This document shows, in pieces, positions 8,012-16,776 of a stretch of DNA of 64,000 nt. Numbering within the stretch: position 1 is the stretch's first letter; each line of letters starts with the position of its first letter. The position numbers were made by a program, and so were the translations under genes. The notes below the pieces were generated by a model, which searched no databases, was not told the DNA's origin, and was given only the letters and a program-made list of their open reading frames with translations. The stretch spans positions 16,413-80,412 of the forward strand of contig CAMLKG010000019.1 of NCBI GenBank assembly GCA_946480695.1, written 5' to 3'. Source of the stretch: an uncultured Cellvibrio sp. GTDB lineage: Bacteria > Pseudomonadota > Gammaproteobacteria > Pseudomonadales > Cellvibrionaceae.

Positions 8012-9184
8012 ATGAATCAAAAAACTACCTGGGACATTTTCTGCCGCGTCATCGATAACTTCGGCGATATCGGCGTTTGCTGGCGGCTCGCGCGCCAGTT
8101 AGCCGTTGAACACCAACAATCGGTGAGGTTGTGGGTCGATGATTTGCATTCATTGATGCGCATTTGGCCCGAGGCAGCCGACCTTCCCCGGCAATGGCTG
8201 GCGGGGGTTGATGTGCGTCGCTGGCCGGAACAATTTCCGGCAAATATCGACCTAGCGCAGGTAGTTATCGAAGCCTTTGCCTGTGATATTCCCCATTCCT
8301 ACCTTCAAGCGATGGCGGCCAGCAAACGCACAGGAACGGCACCAACCTGGATTAACCTCGAATACTTAAGCGCGGAAGAATGGGTTGAGGGTTGTCACCT
8401 CATGGCATCGGTACACCCATCTACAGGCCTCCGCAAAAGTTTCTTTTTCCCGGGTTTTACTCCGGCCACCGGGGGTTTGTTGCGTGAGCAGAACCTCATA
8501 GAAGATCGAGATAGTTTCGATAAGTCATTATTTTTAAATAGCATCGGTACCAGGGTTGCCCCCGAAACCCTATTGGTTTCACTCTTCGCCTACGAAAACC
8601 CGGCAATAGGATCCTTATTAGCCGCCTGGTCCGCTTCAACTCGCCCTGTTCACTGCCTGGTCCCGCAAGGCAAGATATCGGGCAGTATCAACCAAACCCT
8701 GGCTCACCCGCTGGAACCCGGTCAGCCGCATACAAACGGGAATTTGCGCCTGGAGCTAATCCCATTCCTCACCCAAACCCAATACGATCATCTGCTCTGG
8801 GCTTGCGATATTAATTTTGTTCGAGGCGAGGATTCATTTGTACGGGCACAGTGGGCAGCAAAACCGTTTGTGTGGCATATCTATCCGCAGGATGATCAGG
8901 CCCACATGGTCAAGTTAAACGCTTTCCTAAAGCTTTTCCTCGCCGATAAAAGTCATGATTTTGCCGGTAACCTGCGCGCATCCTGGCAAAACTGGAATGA
9001 GTTTGGAGACATGCGCCATTGTTGGGAAGGCTTGGTCCTGCAACTACCGGAATGGCAATCGGCCACGCGCGCATGGAGCCGGGAATTGGTGGCCCAAACC
9101 GATTTGGCGAGCCAGTTAATGAACCTGGCGACACATTCCAAGGGCAAAAAAAGCACTACAGAAAAACCGCAAAGCCCTGTATAG
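8012..9184 (+). CDS. earP: EF-P arginine rhamnosyltransferase
   Basis: EarP transfers rhamnose from dTDP-rhamnose to Arg32 of EF-P, which activates EF-P for rescue of polyproline stalls. The family fingerprint DNFGDIGVCWRLARQL is at residues 15-30, and the C-terminal RGEDSFVRAQWAAKPFVWH includes a glutamate that counts as residue 273. The two aspartates of the first motif and Glu273 correspond to the residues shown to be important in the Pseudomonas enzyme. The fold is GT-B, with a glycosyltransferase-like second half. The length of 390 is normal for the family. The gene lies about 100 bases upstream of efp on the same strand, which is the usual arrangement. The match to the EF-P acceptor in the next gene makes this call firm. 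Confidence 0.97.
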   Translation: MNQKTTWDIFCRVIDNFGDIGVCWRLARQLAVEHQQSVRLWVDDLHSLMRIWPEAADLPRQWLAGVDVRRWPEQFPANIDLAQVVIEAFACDIPHSYLQAMAASKRTGTAPTWINLEYLSAEEWVEGCHLMASVHPSTGLRKSFFFPGFTPATGGLLREQNLIEDRDSFDKSLFLNSIGTRVAPETLLVSLFAYENPAIGSLLAAWSASTRPVHCLVPQGKISGSINQTLAHPLEPGQPHTNGNLRLELIPFLTQTQYDHLLWACDINFVRGEDSFVRAQWAAKPFVWHIYPQDDQAHMVKLNAFLKLFLADKSHDFAGNLRASWQNWNEFGDMRHCWEGLVLQLPEWQSATRAWSRELVAQTDLASQLMNLATHSKGKKSTTEKPQSPV

Positions 9185-9283
9185 TAGCGCGCCGATTTCG
9201 AACCCATGGGAAACCTGGCGGTGCGCGCCGCGTGGGTCAAGGTCTCCCGTCTTTACTTAACTATTTGCAAACTGGGATTTACC

Positions 9284-9844
9284 ATGAAAATTGCACAAGA
9301 CTGCCGCGCTGGCAACGTCGTAATGATCGACGGCTCACCTTGGGTTATCCAAAAAGCGGAATACAACAAATCCGGCCGTAACGCCGCGGTTGTAAAAATG
9401 AAACTCAAAAACCTGCTCAATGGCGTCAACACCGAAACCGTGTACAAAGCCGATGAGAAATTCGAAGACATCCAATTGGATCGCAAAGAAGTAACCTATT
9501 CCTACTACGCAGACCCGATGTACGTATTCATGGACCCTGAGTTCAACCAATACGAAGTCACTGGCGAAGAGTTGGGCGACCTGCTTCCATGGATAGAAGA
9601 TGGCATGGAAGACGTGTGCGACGCGGTTTTCTATGAAGGCAAAGTTATTTCTGTAACTCCACCAAACTCAATCATCCGTGAAGTGGCTTACACCGAACCC
9701 GCCGTTCGTGGCGATACGTCCGGTAAAGTGATGAAAACAGCCAAACTCAAGAATGGTACTGAATTACAAGTGGCTGCTTTCGTCGAAATCGGTCAAAAAA
9801 TTATCATTGATGCCCGTACCGGGGAATACAAATCACGCGCTTAA
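9284..9844 (+). CDS. efp: Translation elongation factor P, Arg32 type
   Basis: EF-P binds between the P and E sites of the ribosome and promotes peptide-bond formation at consecutive prolines. This 186-residue protein has the KOW-like N-terminal domain, two OB domains and the usual C-terminal TGEYKSRA. The tip of domain I reads NKSGRNAAV with arginine at position 32, the acceptor of EarP, in place of the lysine modified by EpmA. The start at 9284 ([11 protein letters not shown]) is the family start, and the longer frame upstream adds 26 unrelated residues. No epmA/epmB genes are visible nearby, in keeping with the rhamnose pathway. Confidence 0.98.
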   Translation: MKIAQDCRAGNVVMIDGSPWVIQKAEYNKSGRNAAVVKMKLKNLLNGVNTETVYKADEKFEDIQLDRKEVTYSYYADPMYVFMDPEFNQYEVTGEELGDLLPWIEDGMEDVCDAVFYEGKVISVTPPNSIIREVAYTEPAVRGDTSGKVMKTAKLKNGTELQVAAFVEIGQKIIIDARTGEYKSRA

Positions 9845-9865
9845 GCAGTGAAGTGTAATTCACCC

Positions 9866-9893
9866 AATGGCGCCCTGGTGGCGCCATTTTTAT
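9866..9893 (+). terminator. Terminator of efp
   Basis: A perfect 9-bp stem (AATGGCGCC with GGCGCCATT) is followed by TTTAT-type U-rich sequence, 22 bases after the efp stop. Confidence 0.85.
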
Positions 9894-9969
9894 TTCAGGT
9901 AATGCGTGGCAAGCTGGATCCCAGGCAAATTCTGTCGATCACTCACGATGGTTCATTTTTCGTGAGCTA

Positions 9970-10563
9970 TCATCGTTTACTCAAAGCCAAATAAATCCTG
10001 GGCAAAAATAATAAAACCAGGATCAATCCAAACAATACCCCCTCAAAATAACTGGACCTCACCTGCATGAATACATGTATCCATGCCAATACAGCAATCA
10101 GGTAAATGCTTTTATGCAACCTGGCCCAGTTTTTCCCCAAACGCCGCATCATGGCTTGGGTCGATGTAATACCCAACATAATTAATAAAATAACCGCGGG
10201 AATCGTAACCAAAATATAAGGGCGTTCAATCATTTCCTTTGCAAAGCGGGAAAAATCCGTCCCGAGGATAAACACCCAGAATGCCGCAACATGTAAAAGC
10301 GCATAGAACAAGGTAAACAAACCCAACATTCGCCTATGCGCCTGTAACCAGCGAAAATGAACGCCTGGGAAATTAATTAATCGCCGCAACGGCGTCACGG
10401 CGAGGGTAAGGAATAAAAAATAAATTGCCCATTCCCCGGTAAACAGCACAATCGTCTTTGCAGGGTCAGCCCCCAATTGATTGGTATAGGTCTTATAACC
10501 GATAAAAAGCAATGGAATTAATGAACACCCGAAGACCAGTACTCTTCTCCATAAAACGGGCAT
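9970..10563 (-). CDS. msrQ: MsrQ, haem-binding membrane subunit of MsrPQ
   Basis: MsrQ is an inner-membrane b-type haem protein that feeds electrons to MsrP for repair of oxidised methionines in periplasmic proteins. The 197-residue product has about six helices. Histidines suited to bind haem occur in HRRMLGLFTLFYALLHVAAF and in RLHKSIYLIAVLAWIHVFMQ, and TLAVTPLRRL marks the family. The gene follows msrP with a 66-base gap, as usual. The quinone pool or a flavin reductase is the known electron source in the family. Confidence 0.93.
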   Translation of the reverse strand: MPVLWRRVLVFGCSLIPLLFIGYKTYTNQLGADPAKTIVLFTGEWAIYFLFLTLAVTPLRRLINFPGVHFRWLQAHRRMLGLFTLFYALLHVAAFWVFILGTDFSRFAKEMIERPYILVTIPAVILLIMLGITSTQAMMRRLGKNWARLHKSIYLIAVLAWIHVFMQVRSSYFEGVLFGLILVLLFLPRIYLALSKR

Positions 10564-10629
10564 GGTATTTATCCAGTAAATGTAATTATTAATAAGGTAT
10601 TACCCAGGCGCCTCGCCCGGCCCGTTTGG

Positions 10630-11637
10630 TTAGTAGAATTTCCGCAAATCCATATCTTTATAAAGATGTGCCACTTGCTCCGCATAACCATTAAACATTT
10701 GCGTAGGAATTATATTTGGCCTTAACAGGCCGCTCGGCAGCCTTCGCTCCTCAGCCTGACTCCAGCGGGGATGACTGACCTGCGGGTTAACATTTGCATA
10801 AAAACCGTATTCATCAGGGGCAATCATGCTCCAGGTCGTCTTCGGCTGTTTTTCTGTGAATTCAATTTTTACAATGGACTTAATGTATTTGAACCCGTAC
10901 TTCCAGGGCACGACCAATCGTAAGGGCGCGCCGTTTTGATTGGGTAGTACTTTTCCATATAAACCCACGGCAAGCATGGTTAACGGATGCATAGCTTCAT
11001 CCATTCGCAATCCTTCACGGTAAGGCCAATCAATCGTACTGAAGGAGCTTTTTTGGGCAGGCATCTCCGAAGGGCGTTTTAATGTAGTGAACGCAATATA
11101 TTTGGCATTGCCGGTCGGCTCAAACCGTTTGATCAATTCCGCCAACGGGAAACCTACCCAAGGCACAACCATGGACCAGGCCTCCACACAACGCAGGCGA
11201 TAAATACGCTCTTCCAGGGCCACCCCTTTTAATACATCCTCCAACGTGTATGTGCCGGGCTTGGTAACCTCCCCCGTAACCTCCACTGACCAGGGATGCG
11301 GCTTAAGCACATGGGATTTGGCCGCTGGATCTGTTTTGTCATAACCATATTCGTAGAAATTGTTGTAGCCGGTTACGTGTTCATATGGCGTAAGGTTTTC
11401 ATTGATTTTTTCCCGATCAGCCTTGGCGGAAGCAATTTGCCGTTTCAGCCAATCGGGCCCCGGTAATTCCTCATCCACCGTATGGGTGGGCGCTGCAAAT
11501 ACAGAGGGCGCAATAGAAGCACCAACGCCTAATGCCGCAACCCCCATAGTGCCACGCATAAAATCACGACGCGCAAGGTATACAGATTCCGGTGTAATTT
11601 CAGACGGGGGAATATCGCTCGGCTTTTTTATCAACAT
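10630..11637 (-). CDS. msrP: MsrP, periplasmic methionine sulfoxide reductase
   Basis: This is a molybdopterin enzyme of the sulfite-oxidase fold that reduces methionine sulfoxide in periplasmic proteins, partnered by MsrQ. Residues 23-48 are a Tat signal (twin Arg in ARRDFMRG, then a hydrophobic stretch to SVFAAP), as needed for export of a folded cofactor enzyme. The molybdenum ligand is expected to be Cys150 in YRLRCVEAWSMVVPWVG. The family motif WKYGFKYIKSIVKIEF is present. The length of 335 matches the family. It lies in a minus-strand cluster: rlmL, a secreted unknown, msrP, msrQ. Confidence 0.96.
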   Translation of the reverse strand: MLIKKPSDIPPSEITPESVYLARRDFMRGTMGVAALGVGASIAPSVFAAPTHTVDEELPGPDWLKRQIASAKADREKINENLTPYEHVTGYNNFYEYGYDKTDPAAKSHVLKPHPWSVEVTGEVTKPGTYTLEDVLKGVALEERIYRLRCVEAWSMVVPWVGFPLAELIKRFEPTGNAKYIAFTTLKRPSEMPAQKSSFSTIDWPYREGLRMDEAMHPLTMLAVGLYGKVLPNQNGAPLRLVVPWKYGFKYIKSIVKIEFTEKQPKTTWSMIAPDEYGFYANVNPQVSHPRWSQAEERRLPSGLLRPNIIPTQMFNGYAEQVAHLYKDMDLRKFY

Positions 11638-11696
11638 TTTGATTTACCCTGGATAGCTATTGGGGATGATTCATAGACACATGGCGGGAAAATTTG

Positions 11697-12539
11697 TTAC
11701 TGCGCTGCAAAAATATAATTGCGCCCCAGATAATCGCACACAAAATATTGCTTGCCCAAAGGTGCACAGTCATTCACCTCCACTCCTTGCGGCAAGCTCA
11801 CAGCTTCGCTAACACCAAGGCTTGCCTTGTCCTTTTTAAGGAAGGCAAACATGGTTTCAAACCGCTGGGCAAAATCCAGCCCCTTGTTATGCAAATCCTG
11901 GTAAAGATAGGCAAATTTTCCATAGGTCATAGTAACCCCGCACAAACCTATTTCGCACATTTTTGCGATGTATTGCCCGTAGGCTGTGGCGAGATATTGA
12001 TGCAGGTTTCCGCCCGTATATTGCGGTAAATCCATTTTATTGCCTGGAGATAAGGCTTGCTTCGCCAACCGATGATTGGCCTTGTTACCTAATAGGTAAA
12101 AACGTTGTTGATCGCATTCCAATGCCTTGCCTGCGAACCTGCAACCATACCCGCTGCCCAGTGTTGGCCGGGGTGATCCGGATGGCCTTGCTTCCCTGGC
12201 TATTATTTTCCCCGGAGCTGTTTTGTTTTTTAATTTATCGGCGGGGAGTTCCGCAGCACTAATTTGTTGTCGCGCTTCAGTTGCAGCAGCTTTTCTTGCC
12301 GGAGCCGGTAATTTGATAGCGTTGCGCTCCGCGGGCCGTTTCAATAACGAATATTGAACCGCTTCATTATTTTTACGAAACTCATGGAAAGGCGGCAGGG
12401 TTTTGATTTGCGCCTTCGCCTGTAATTGGCAATAAACCTGCTCATAATAGCTTTCGGCGGAAGCAAAACAGAATTGGCCCGACTGTGCGCTACTGGCGGC
12501 CGGGATTGTGATTAACACCAGACAACACAGGTAGCGCAT
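11697..12539 (-). CDS. Secreted protein of unknown function
   Basis: The 280-residue product starts with a signal peptide (MRYLCCLVLITIPAASSAQ). The start at 12539 has a GAGGAAA site and lies 11 bases after the rlmL stop, so it is probably co-transcribed with rlmL. The mature part has a Lys/Ala/Pro-rich linker (about 50-110) and a C-terminal domain with LGSGYGCRFAGKALECDQQR, MCEIGLCGVTMTYGKFAYLY and a final VNDCAPLGKQYFVCDYLGRN. The paired cysteines suggest disulphides in the periplasm. I do not recognise the family. Being next to msrPQ may be incidental. Confidence 0.7.
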   Translation of the reverse strand: MRYLCCLVLITIPAASSAQSGQFCFASAESYYEQVYCQLQAKAQIKTLPPFHEFRKNNEAVQYSLLKRPAERNAIKLPAPARKAAATEARQQISAAELPADKLKNKTAPGKIIAREARPSGSPRPTLGSGYGCRFAGKALECDQQRFYLLGNKANHRLAKQALSPGNKMDLPQYTGGNLHQYLATAYGQYIAKMCEIGLCGVTMTYGKFAYLYQDLHNKGLDFAQRFETMFAFLKKDKASLGVSEAVSLPQGVEVNDCAPLGKQYFVCDYLGRNYIFAAQ

Positions 12540-12550
12540 AGTGTTTTTCC

Positions 12551-14809
12551 TCAGTGCTTGATTAACCAACATTGATGGATTTTGGTATTCCGTTTGAAAT
12601 CCTCATCAATGGTTTGGGCAGTAATATTTTCTATGCGATAGGCACTTAACGCTGCCTCGTCCAGCTTGAAGCTGCGCAGATTGTTGGAAAAAACCAGGGT
12701 GCCGTCTTCCGCAAGCGCGCGCATCGCCTGGTGGATCATATTGACATGGTCGCGCTGCACATCCAGCACATCGTCCATTCTTTTGGAATTGGAAAAGCTG
12801 GGAGGGTCCAGCAAGATCAAATCGAATTGTTGGTCATTTTCTTCCAGCCATCTTAAACAGTCCGCCTGTTCCAAACGGTTGCGCGATTCAGCCAGTCCAT
12901 TTAAGGCAAAATTTTTCCTCGCCCAATTCAGGTAGGTATTAGACATATCCACACTGACGGTGTAACGCGCTCCGCCCATCGCCGCCTGCACACTGGCGGT
13001 GGCGGTATAACAAAACAAATTCAGGAAGCGTTTGTCTTTCGCTATATCCGCAATCATCAAACGCACCGGGCGATGATCCAGGAATAAACCTGTATCCAGG
13101 TATTGCCACATATTGATGTGCAATCTGGCTTTACCTTCCTGCACACTGAATAGATCCCCGGTAGGACGCTCACTCAGCTTTTCATATTGGCTGGTACCTT
13201 TATTGCGACGCCGCTGTTTGTAACTGATATGTGCGGCCGGGATATCCAGGGCAAAGGGGACGGCGCGTTCGATTTCTGCGAAACGCGTCGCCGCCTTGTC
13301 TTCATCCACGGATTTGGGTGCGGCATACTCCTGCACGTGGGCATAAAGCTGCGGCGCGCGATTGGGCTGGGTCTGGCCACGGTAGATATCTATCGCCGCC
13401 GCGTATTCCGGCATATCGGCATCATAAAGGCGATAACAACTTATCTCGTGCTTCTTCGCCCATTTTTCCAATTGCTTAAAGTTTTTTTGCAATCGATTTA
13501 CCAACATTTGCGCACCGTTACTAAGTGCTGCGGCCTGCTCCTTCTTATTATCGATTTTTACTTTTTCTTCCGCCGCTTTGCGCATGCCTTCATCTTTGCT
13601 GAAGCGCGCGTCCTGCTCCACACGGCTTTGCACAAAGGCTTCACTGTCGATACTGAACATCAATAATTCGCTGGCGATAGTGCCATTAAAGAATTTGTAC
13701 TTCTTATCGGCGCGCAAGCCCATTTGCTTCCCCAATTCCGGGTTACCGGTAAACACACCCGCACGCCAGCCCTGGAATTCATTGCGCAGCCGCTCCCCAA
13801 GGTGGGCGTAAAGCAATTTAAGGGATTCAATTTCACCCAGGCGTTCACCATAGGGCGGGTTACTGATCACCAGGCCAAAATCCATGGCTTTGTGGGTCGG
13901 CCTTACAAAATCCTTCAACTCCTTGCGACTCACCCGCAGCCAATGATCCAGCTCGGCGCTTACTATATTTTCCTCTGCGGCGTGAATGACTTTAACATCC
14001 GCGTCGTATCCGCGAATTTCCGGCAGGTTTTTAGCGAGGCCAGCTTTTTTGCGCGCGTGCGCTTCATCGCGCAACTCCAGCCAAATATCGTTGCGATGGT
14101 TTAACCAACGCTCAAAGCCAAAGCTACCGCGCATTAAACCGGGCGCTATATCCGCCGCGATTAACGCGGCTTCAATCAAAATTGTGCCCGAGCCGCACAT
14201 CGGGTCTAACAATGCCCCGCCTTGCGCGGCGATTTCCGGCCAACCGGCGCGAATCAAAATCCCCGCTGCCAGGTTTTCCTTCATGGGCGCACTGCCCTGT
14301 TTTATCCGGTAACCGCGCCGGTGGAGGCTGTCACCGGAAAGGTCGATACTGACAATTGCCTTATTTTTGGCCAGGCGCACATTGACCCTCAAATCCGGAT
14401 CGCGTTTGGCAACCGAGGGGCGCTCACCACTGAAATCACGCAGGCAATCAACAATGGCATCCTTTACTTTCAAGGCGCCGAATTGGGTATTGCGGATGGC
14501 ATCACTGGTGCCGATGAAATCCACCAGCAAGCTGCCGCTGGGGCTCAGGTGTTCCTCCCAGCGCAGTTCGCGCACCCCGTCATAGAGCGATTCCTGGCTG
14601 TCCGCTTCAAAACTGGCCAGGGGCAAAAGGATTTTATTGGCGAGCCGCGACCATAAGCACGCGCGATAAGCCATTGATATGTTTCCGGAAAAATAAACAC
14701 CTGCCACTGTTTCGCGAATGTCTTCGCCACCCAATTGTTGGAGTTCGGTATTGAGCAAGCCTTCCAGCCCCTTTGGGCAGGTAGCAAAGTATTGATGGAT
14801 CATTTGCAT
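12551..14809 (-). CDS. rlmL: Bifunctional 23S rRNA methyltransferase RlmKL
   Basis: This fused enzyme makes m2G2445 (RlmL half) and m7G2069 (RlmK half) in 23S rRNA. The 752 residues carry a THUMP domain (about 45-155), an RlmL methyltransferase with DPMCGSGTILIEAAL near 205 and the NPPYGERLG catalytic motif near 320, then a linker and the RlmK domain with LNLFCYTATASVQAA near 600 and LILLDPPSF near 665. The opening MIHQYFATCPKGLEGLL is the family start. It is the first gene of the minus-strand cluster, divergent from rmf. The length is normal for the fusion form. Confidence 0.97.
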   Translation of the reverse strand: MQMIHQYFATCPKGLEGLLNTELQQLGGEDIRETVAGVYFSGNISMAYRACLWSRLANKILLPLASFEADSQESLYDGVRELRWEEHLSPSGSLLVDFIGTSDAIRNTQFGALKVKDAIVDCLRDFSGERPSVAKRDPDLRVNVRLAKNKAIVSIDLSGDSLHRRGYRIKQGSAPMKENLAAGILIRAGWPEIAAQGGALLDPMCGSGTILIEAALIAADIAPGLMRGSFGFERWLNHRNDIWLELRDEAHARKKAGLAKNLPEIRGYDADVKVIHAAEENIVSAELDHWLRVSRKELKDFVRPTHKAMDFGLVISNPPYGERLGEIESLKLLYAHLGERLRNEFQGWRAGVFTGNPELGKQMGLRADKKYKFFNGTIASELLMFSIDSEAFVQSRVEQDARFSKDEGMRKAAEEKVKIDNKKEQAAALSNGAQMLVNRLQKNFKQLEKWAKKHEISCYRLYDADMPEYAAAIDIYRGQTQPNRAPQLYAHVQEYAAPKSVDEDKAATRFAEIERAVPFALDIPAAHISYKQRRRNKGTSQYEKLSERPTGDLFSVQEGKARLHINMWQYLDTGLFLDHRPVRLMIADIAKDKRFLNLFCYTATASVQAAMGGARYTVSVDMSNTYLNWARKNFALNGLAESRNRLEQADCLRWLEENDQQFDLILLDPPSFSNSKRMDDVLDVQRDHVNMIHQAMRALAEDGTLVFSNNLRSFKLDEAALSAYRIENITAQTIDEDFKRNTKIHQCWLIKH

Positions 14810-15051
14810 TCCAATGTGAACCTTTGTGACTGGCGCCTGACTAAACCAAGGCGACCTTCATAATATTGTCAACTAATGCTGCTAGGCCGATATGCGATAT
14901 AGAACAGCCTATGTATAAAAATTTAATCGTTCACTGCATCGGGTAAATCTGGTGTACTCCCAAAACCTGTTAACCGGAAGGAGGTGCCAGCCACTAACCA
15001 AACCGCAAGACCGCTTCAACGATAATCCACAAACTAGAGGTGCAATAACTG

Positions 15052-15276
15052 ATGAAACGTCAAAAACGTGACCAAACAGAACGCGCATTTGTTAAAGGGT
15101 ATCAAGCAGGTATTGATGGGCGTTCCAAAAGCCTTTGCCCCCATGAGTCCGGTGAGGCCCGTCAGCAATGGCTGAACGGCTGGCGCGAATCGCGCATGGA
15201 CCAGTGGGATGGCTACAGCCGTTTGGCTCAGGTTCAAAAGATCAGCAATATTAACCCTATGACTATGAGTGGTTAA
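15052..15276 (+). CDS. rmf: Ribosome modulation factor
   Basis: RMF dimerises 70S ribosomes into inactive 100S particles in stationary phase. The 74-residue basic protein begins MKRQKRDQTERAFVKGYQAG and contains the family core CPHESGEARQQWLNGWRESR. An AGAGGTG ribosome site lies upstream of the ATG. A 242-base gap separates it from the divergent rlmL and should hold the stationary-phase promoter, in which I cannot pick a convincing -35/-10 pair. The neighbourhood rlmL-rmf-pyrD is also seen in E. coli and Pseudomonas. Confidence 0.97.
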   Translation: MKRQKRDQTERAFVKGYQAGIDGRSKSLCPHESGEARQQWLNGWRESRMDQWDGYSRLAQVQKISNINPMTMSG

Positions 15277-15328
15277 TTTTCGTAAGACCAAACAGAATTC
15301 CTTTTAGACCCTCATCTTTGAATGAAAT

Positions 15329-15348
15329 AAGCCCGCTAATGCGGGCTT
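15329..15348. terminator. Terminator between rmf and pyrD
   Basis: An 8-bp perfect stem (AAGCCCGC with GCGGGCTT) with a TAAT loop lies between convergent rmf and pyrD. The T tract is weak on both sides. Confidence 0.65.
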
Positions 15349-15370
15349 CGTCATTCATAACCGGGTGAAA

Positions 15371-16399
15371 TTAAAAACCTTTCTGGTAACTGGCGATGCC
15401 ATGGGCGGCGCTATGGATCAATGCCGGGCCTTCATAAATGAATCCGCTATAAACCTGGACCAGGCTGGCGCCTGCACGCACCTTATCGGCGGCACTGGCT
15501 GCGTCAAAAATGCCCCCTACCCCGATAATCGGTAACTTACCCCCCAGGCAGGTATTGAGTGTACGAATTACCCAGGTGCTCTTGTCCCGTACCGGCAACC
15601 CGCTGAGCCCACCGGCCTCACTTCCGTGTTCGTAATCCTCGACACCGACACGACTAACGGTAGTATTGGTTGCGATAACACCGTCCATTCCTTCCTGGAT
15701 CAGCACACCGGCAACCTGGGCGATTTCACCTTCGTCCATATCCGGGGCAATCTTCACCAGCAAAGGCACCTGCCTGCCCGTGGCTATTTGCAATATTTCC
15801 TGTTCCTTTTTAAGCGGGCCCAACAAGCGGGCTAAAGAATCCCCAAACTGCAAATTGCGCAAGCCGGGGGTATTGGGTGAGGAAATGTTGACGGTCACGT
15901 AATCCGCGTATTCGTATACCTTGCGCAGGCAAATCAAATAATCATCCACTGCATTTTCAACCGGCGTGGTAGCGTTTTTACCGATATTGATCCCAAGCAC
16001 ACCCGTGTAACGGCGGCGCTTTACCTGCGCCACCAGGTGGTCCACGCCCTTATTGTTAAACCCCATGCGATTGATGATGCCCTGGGCTTCAGGAATGCGG
16101 AACAAACGTGGCTGGGGATTTCCCGGTTGTGGCCGGGGTGTGATGGTACCGATTTCTACGAATCCAAACCCCAATGCCCCCAAGGCGTTGAAGTAATCAC
16201 CGTTTTTATCCAGACCGGCAGCCAGCCCCACGGGGTTATCAAATGTGAGCCCCAATAGGCTCACGGGATTACTCGGTACCGGATTGGTAAACCAACCAAG
16301 CATGCGCAAGCGCTCGGCGGCACCCAGCATATCCAGGCTCAGTTCATGGGAAGTTTCGGCATCCAGGCGGAATAACAAATCGCGAATTTGGTGATACAT
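15371..16399 (-). CDS. pyrD: Dihydroorotate dehydrogenase, quinone-linked (class 2)
   Basis: PyrD oxidises dihydroorotate to orotate in pyrimidine synthesis and passes electrons to quinone at the inner membrane. The 342-residue protein has the amphipathic N-terminal membrane segment ([19 protein letters not shown]), the FMN-binding [11 protein letters not shown], the signature [19 protein letters not shown], the catalytic serine in [12 protein letters not shown], and [19 protein letters not shown] near the end. All point to class 2 rather than the cytosolic class 1. Length is normal. It stands alone on the minus strand. Confidence 0.98.
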   Translation of the reverse strand: MYHQIRDLLFRLDAETSHELSLDMLGAAERLRMLGWFTNPVPSNPVSLLGLTFDNPVGLAAGLDKNGDYFNALGALGFGFVEIGTITPRPQPGNPQPRLFRIPEAQGIINRMGFNNKGVDHLVAQVKRRRYTGVLGINIGKNATTPVENAVDDYLICLRKVYEYADYVTVNISSPNTPGLRNLQFGDSLARLLGPLKKEQEILQIATGRQVPLLVKIAPDMDEGEIAQVAGVLIQEGMDGVIATNTTVSRVGVEDYEHGSEAGGLSGLPVRDKSTWVIRTLNTCLGGKLPIIGVGGIFDAASAADKVRAGASLVQVYSGFIYEGPALIHSAAHGIASYQKGF

Positions 16400-16487
16400 G
16401 GAAGGCCCTTGCGGTCAGGTCAGAACTTTTCAGGGCGCAAGTCTACTGGATTAGGGATTTCAAATCATCCCAAACCTGAATGACCGG

Positions 16488-16709
16488 TCACCCCAGGCGC
16501 TTAATGGAGGAAAAGCGATTATCTTCATCAAAATCAATTTGGAACCTGCCGCGAACGCCAGTGTGCAACACAAAAGGACGCAGGATGTTCGCGGGAAAGC
16601 GAATGCTGCGACCGTCCATGCTCTGGGCTAATACCGTTTTGGCGCTGCCTTCATACAGGCGCTGGAATTCTTCGGCGGAAATCGCCAGGCTAATAACAAC
16701 ACTTTTCAC
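16488..16709 (-). CDS. DUF2835 family protein
   Basis: This 73-residue protein starts at a GTG with a GGGTGA site. Its sequence (ISAEEFQRLYEGSAKTVLAQ, then SIRFPANILRPF and GRFQIDFDEDNRFSSIKRL) matches DUF2835, a small soluble family of unknown function common in Pseudomonas and relatives, where it is also found near gdhB. It lies between pyrD and the glutamate dehydrogenase gene on the same strand. No catalytic motif is visible. Confidence 0.85.
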   Translation of the reverse strand: MKSVVISLAISAEEFQRLYEGSAKTVLAQSMDGRSIRFPANILRPFVLHTGVRGRFQIDFDEDNRFSSIKRLG

Positions 16710-16776
16710 ATTTCACCCAATGCATTTACACGCCCCTTCGAATTGACAGCCTAGTCCAAGCCGGTAAACAGGCAAG

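Noticed and set aside
13187..13666. 159-residue plus-strand frame inside rlmL
   Set aside because: It is antisense to the well-conserved RlmKL linker and shows no coding features of its own.
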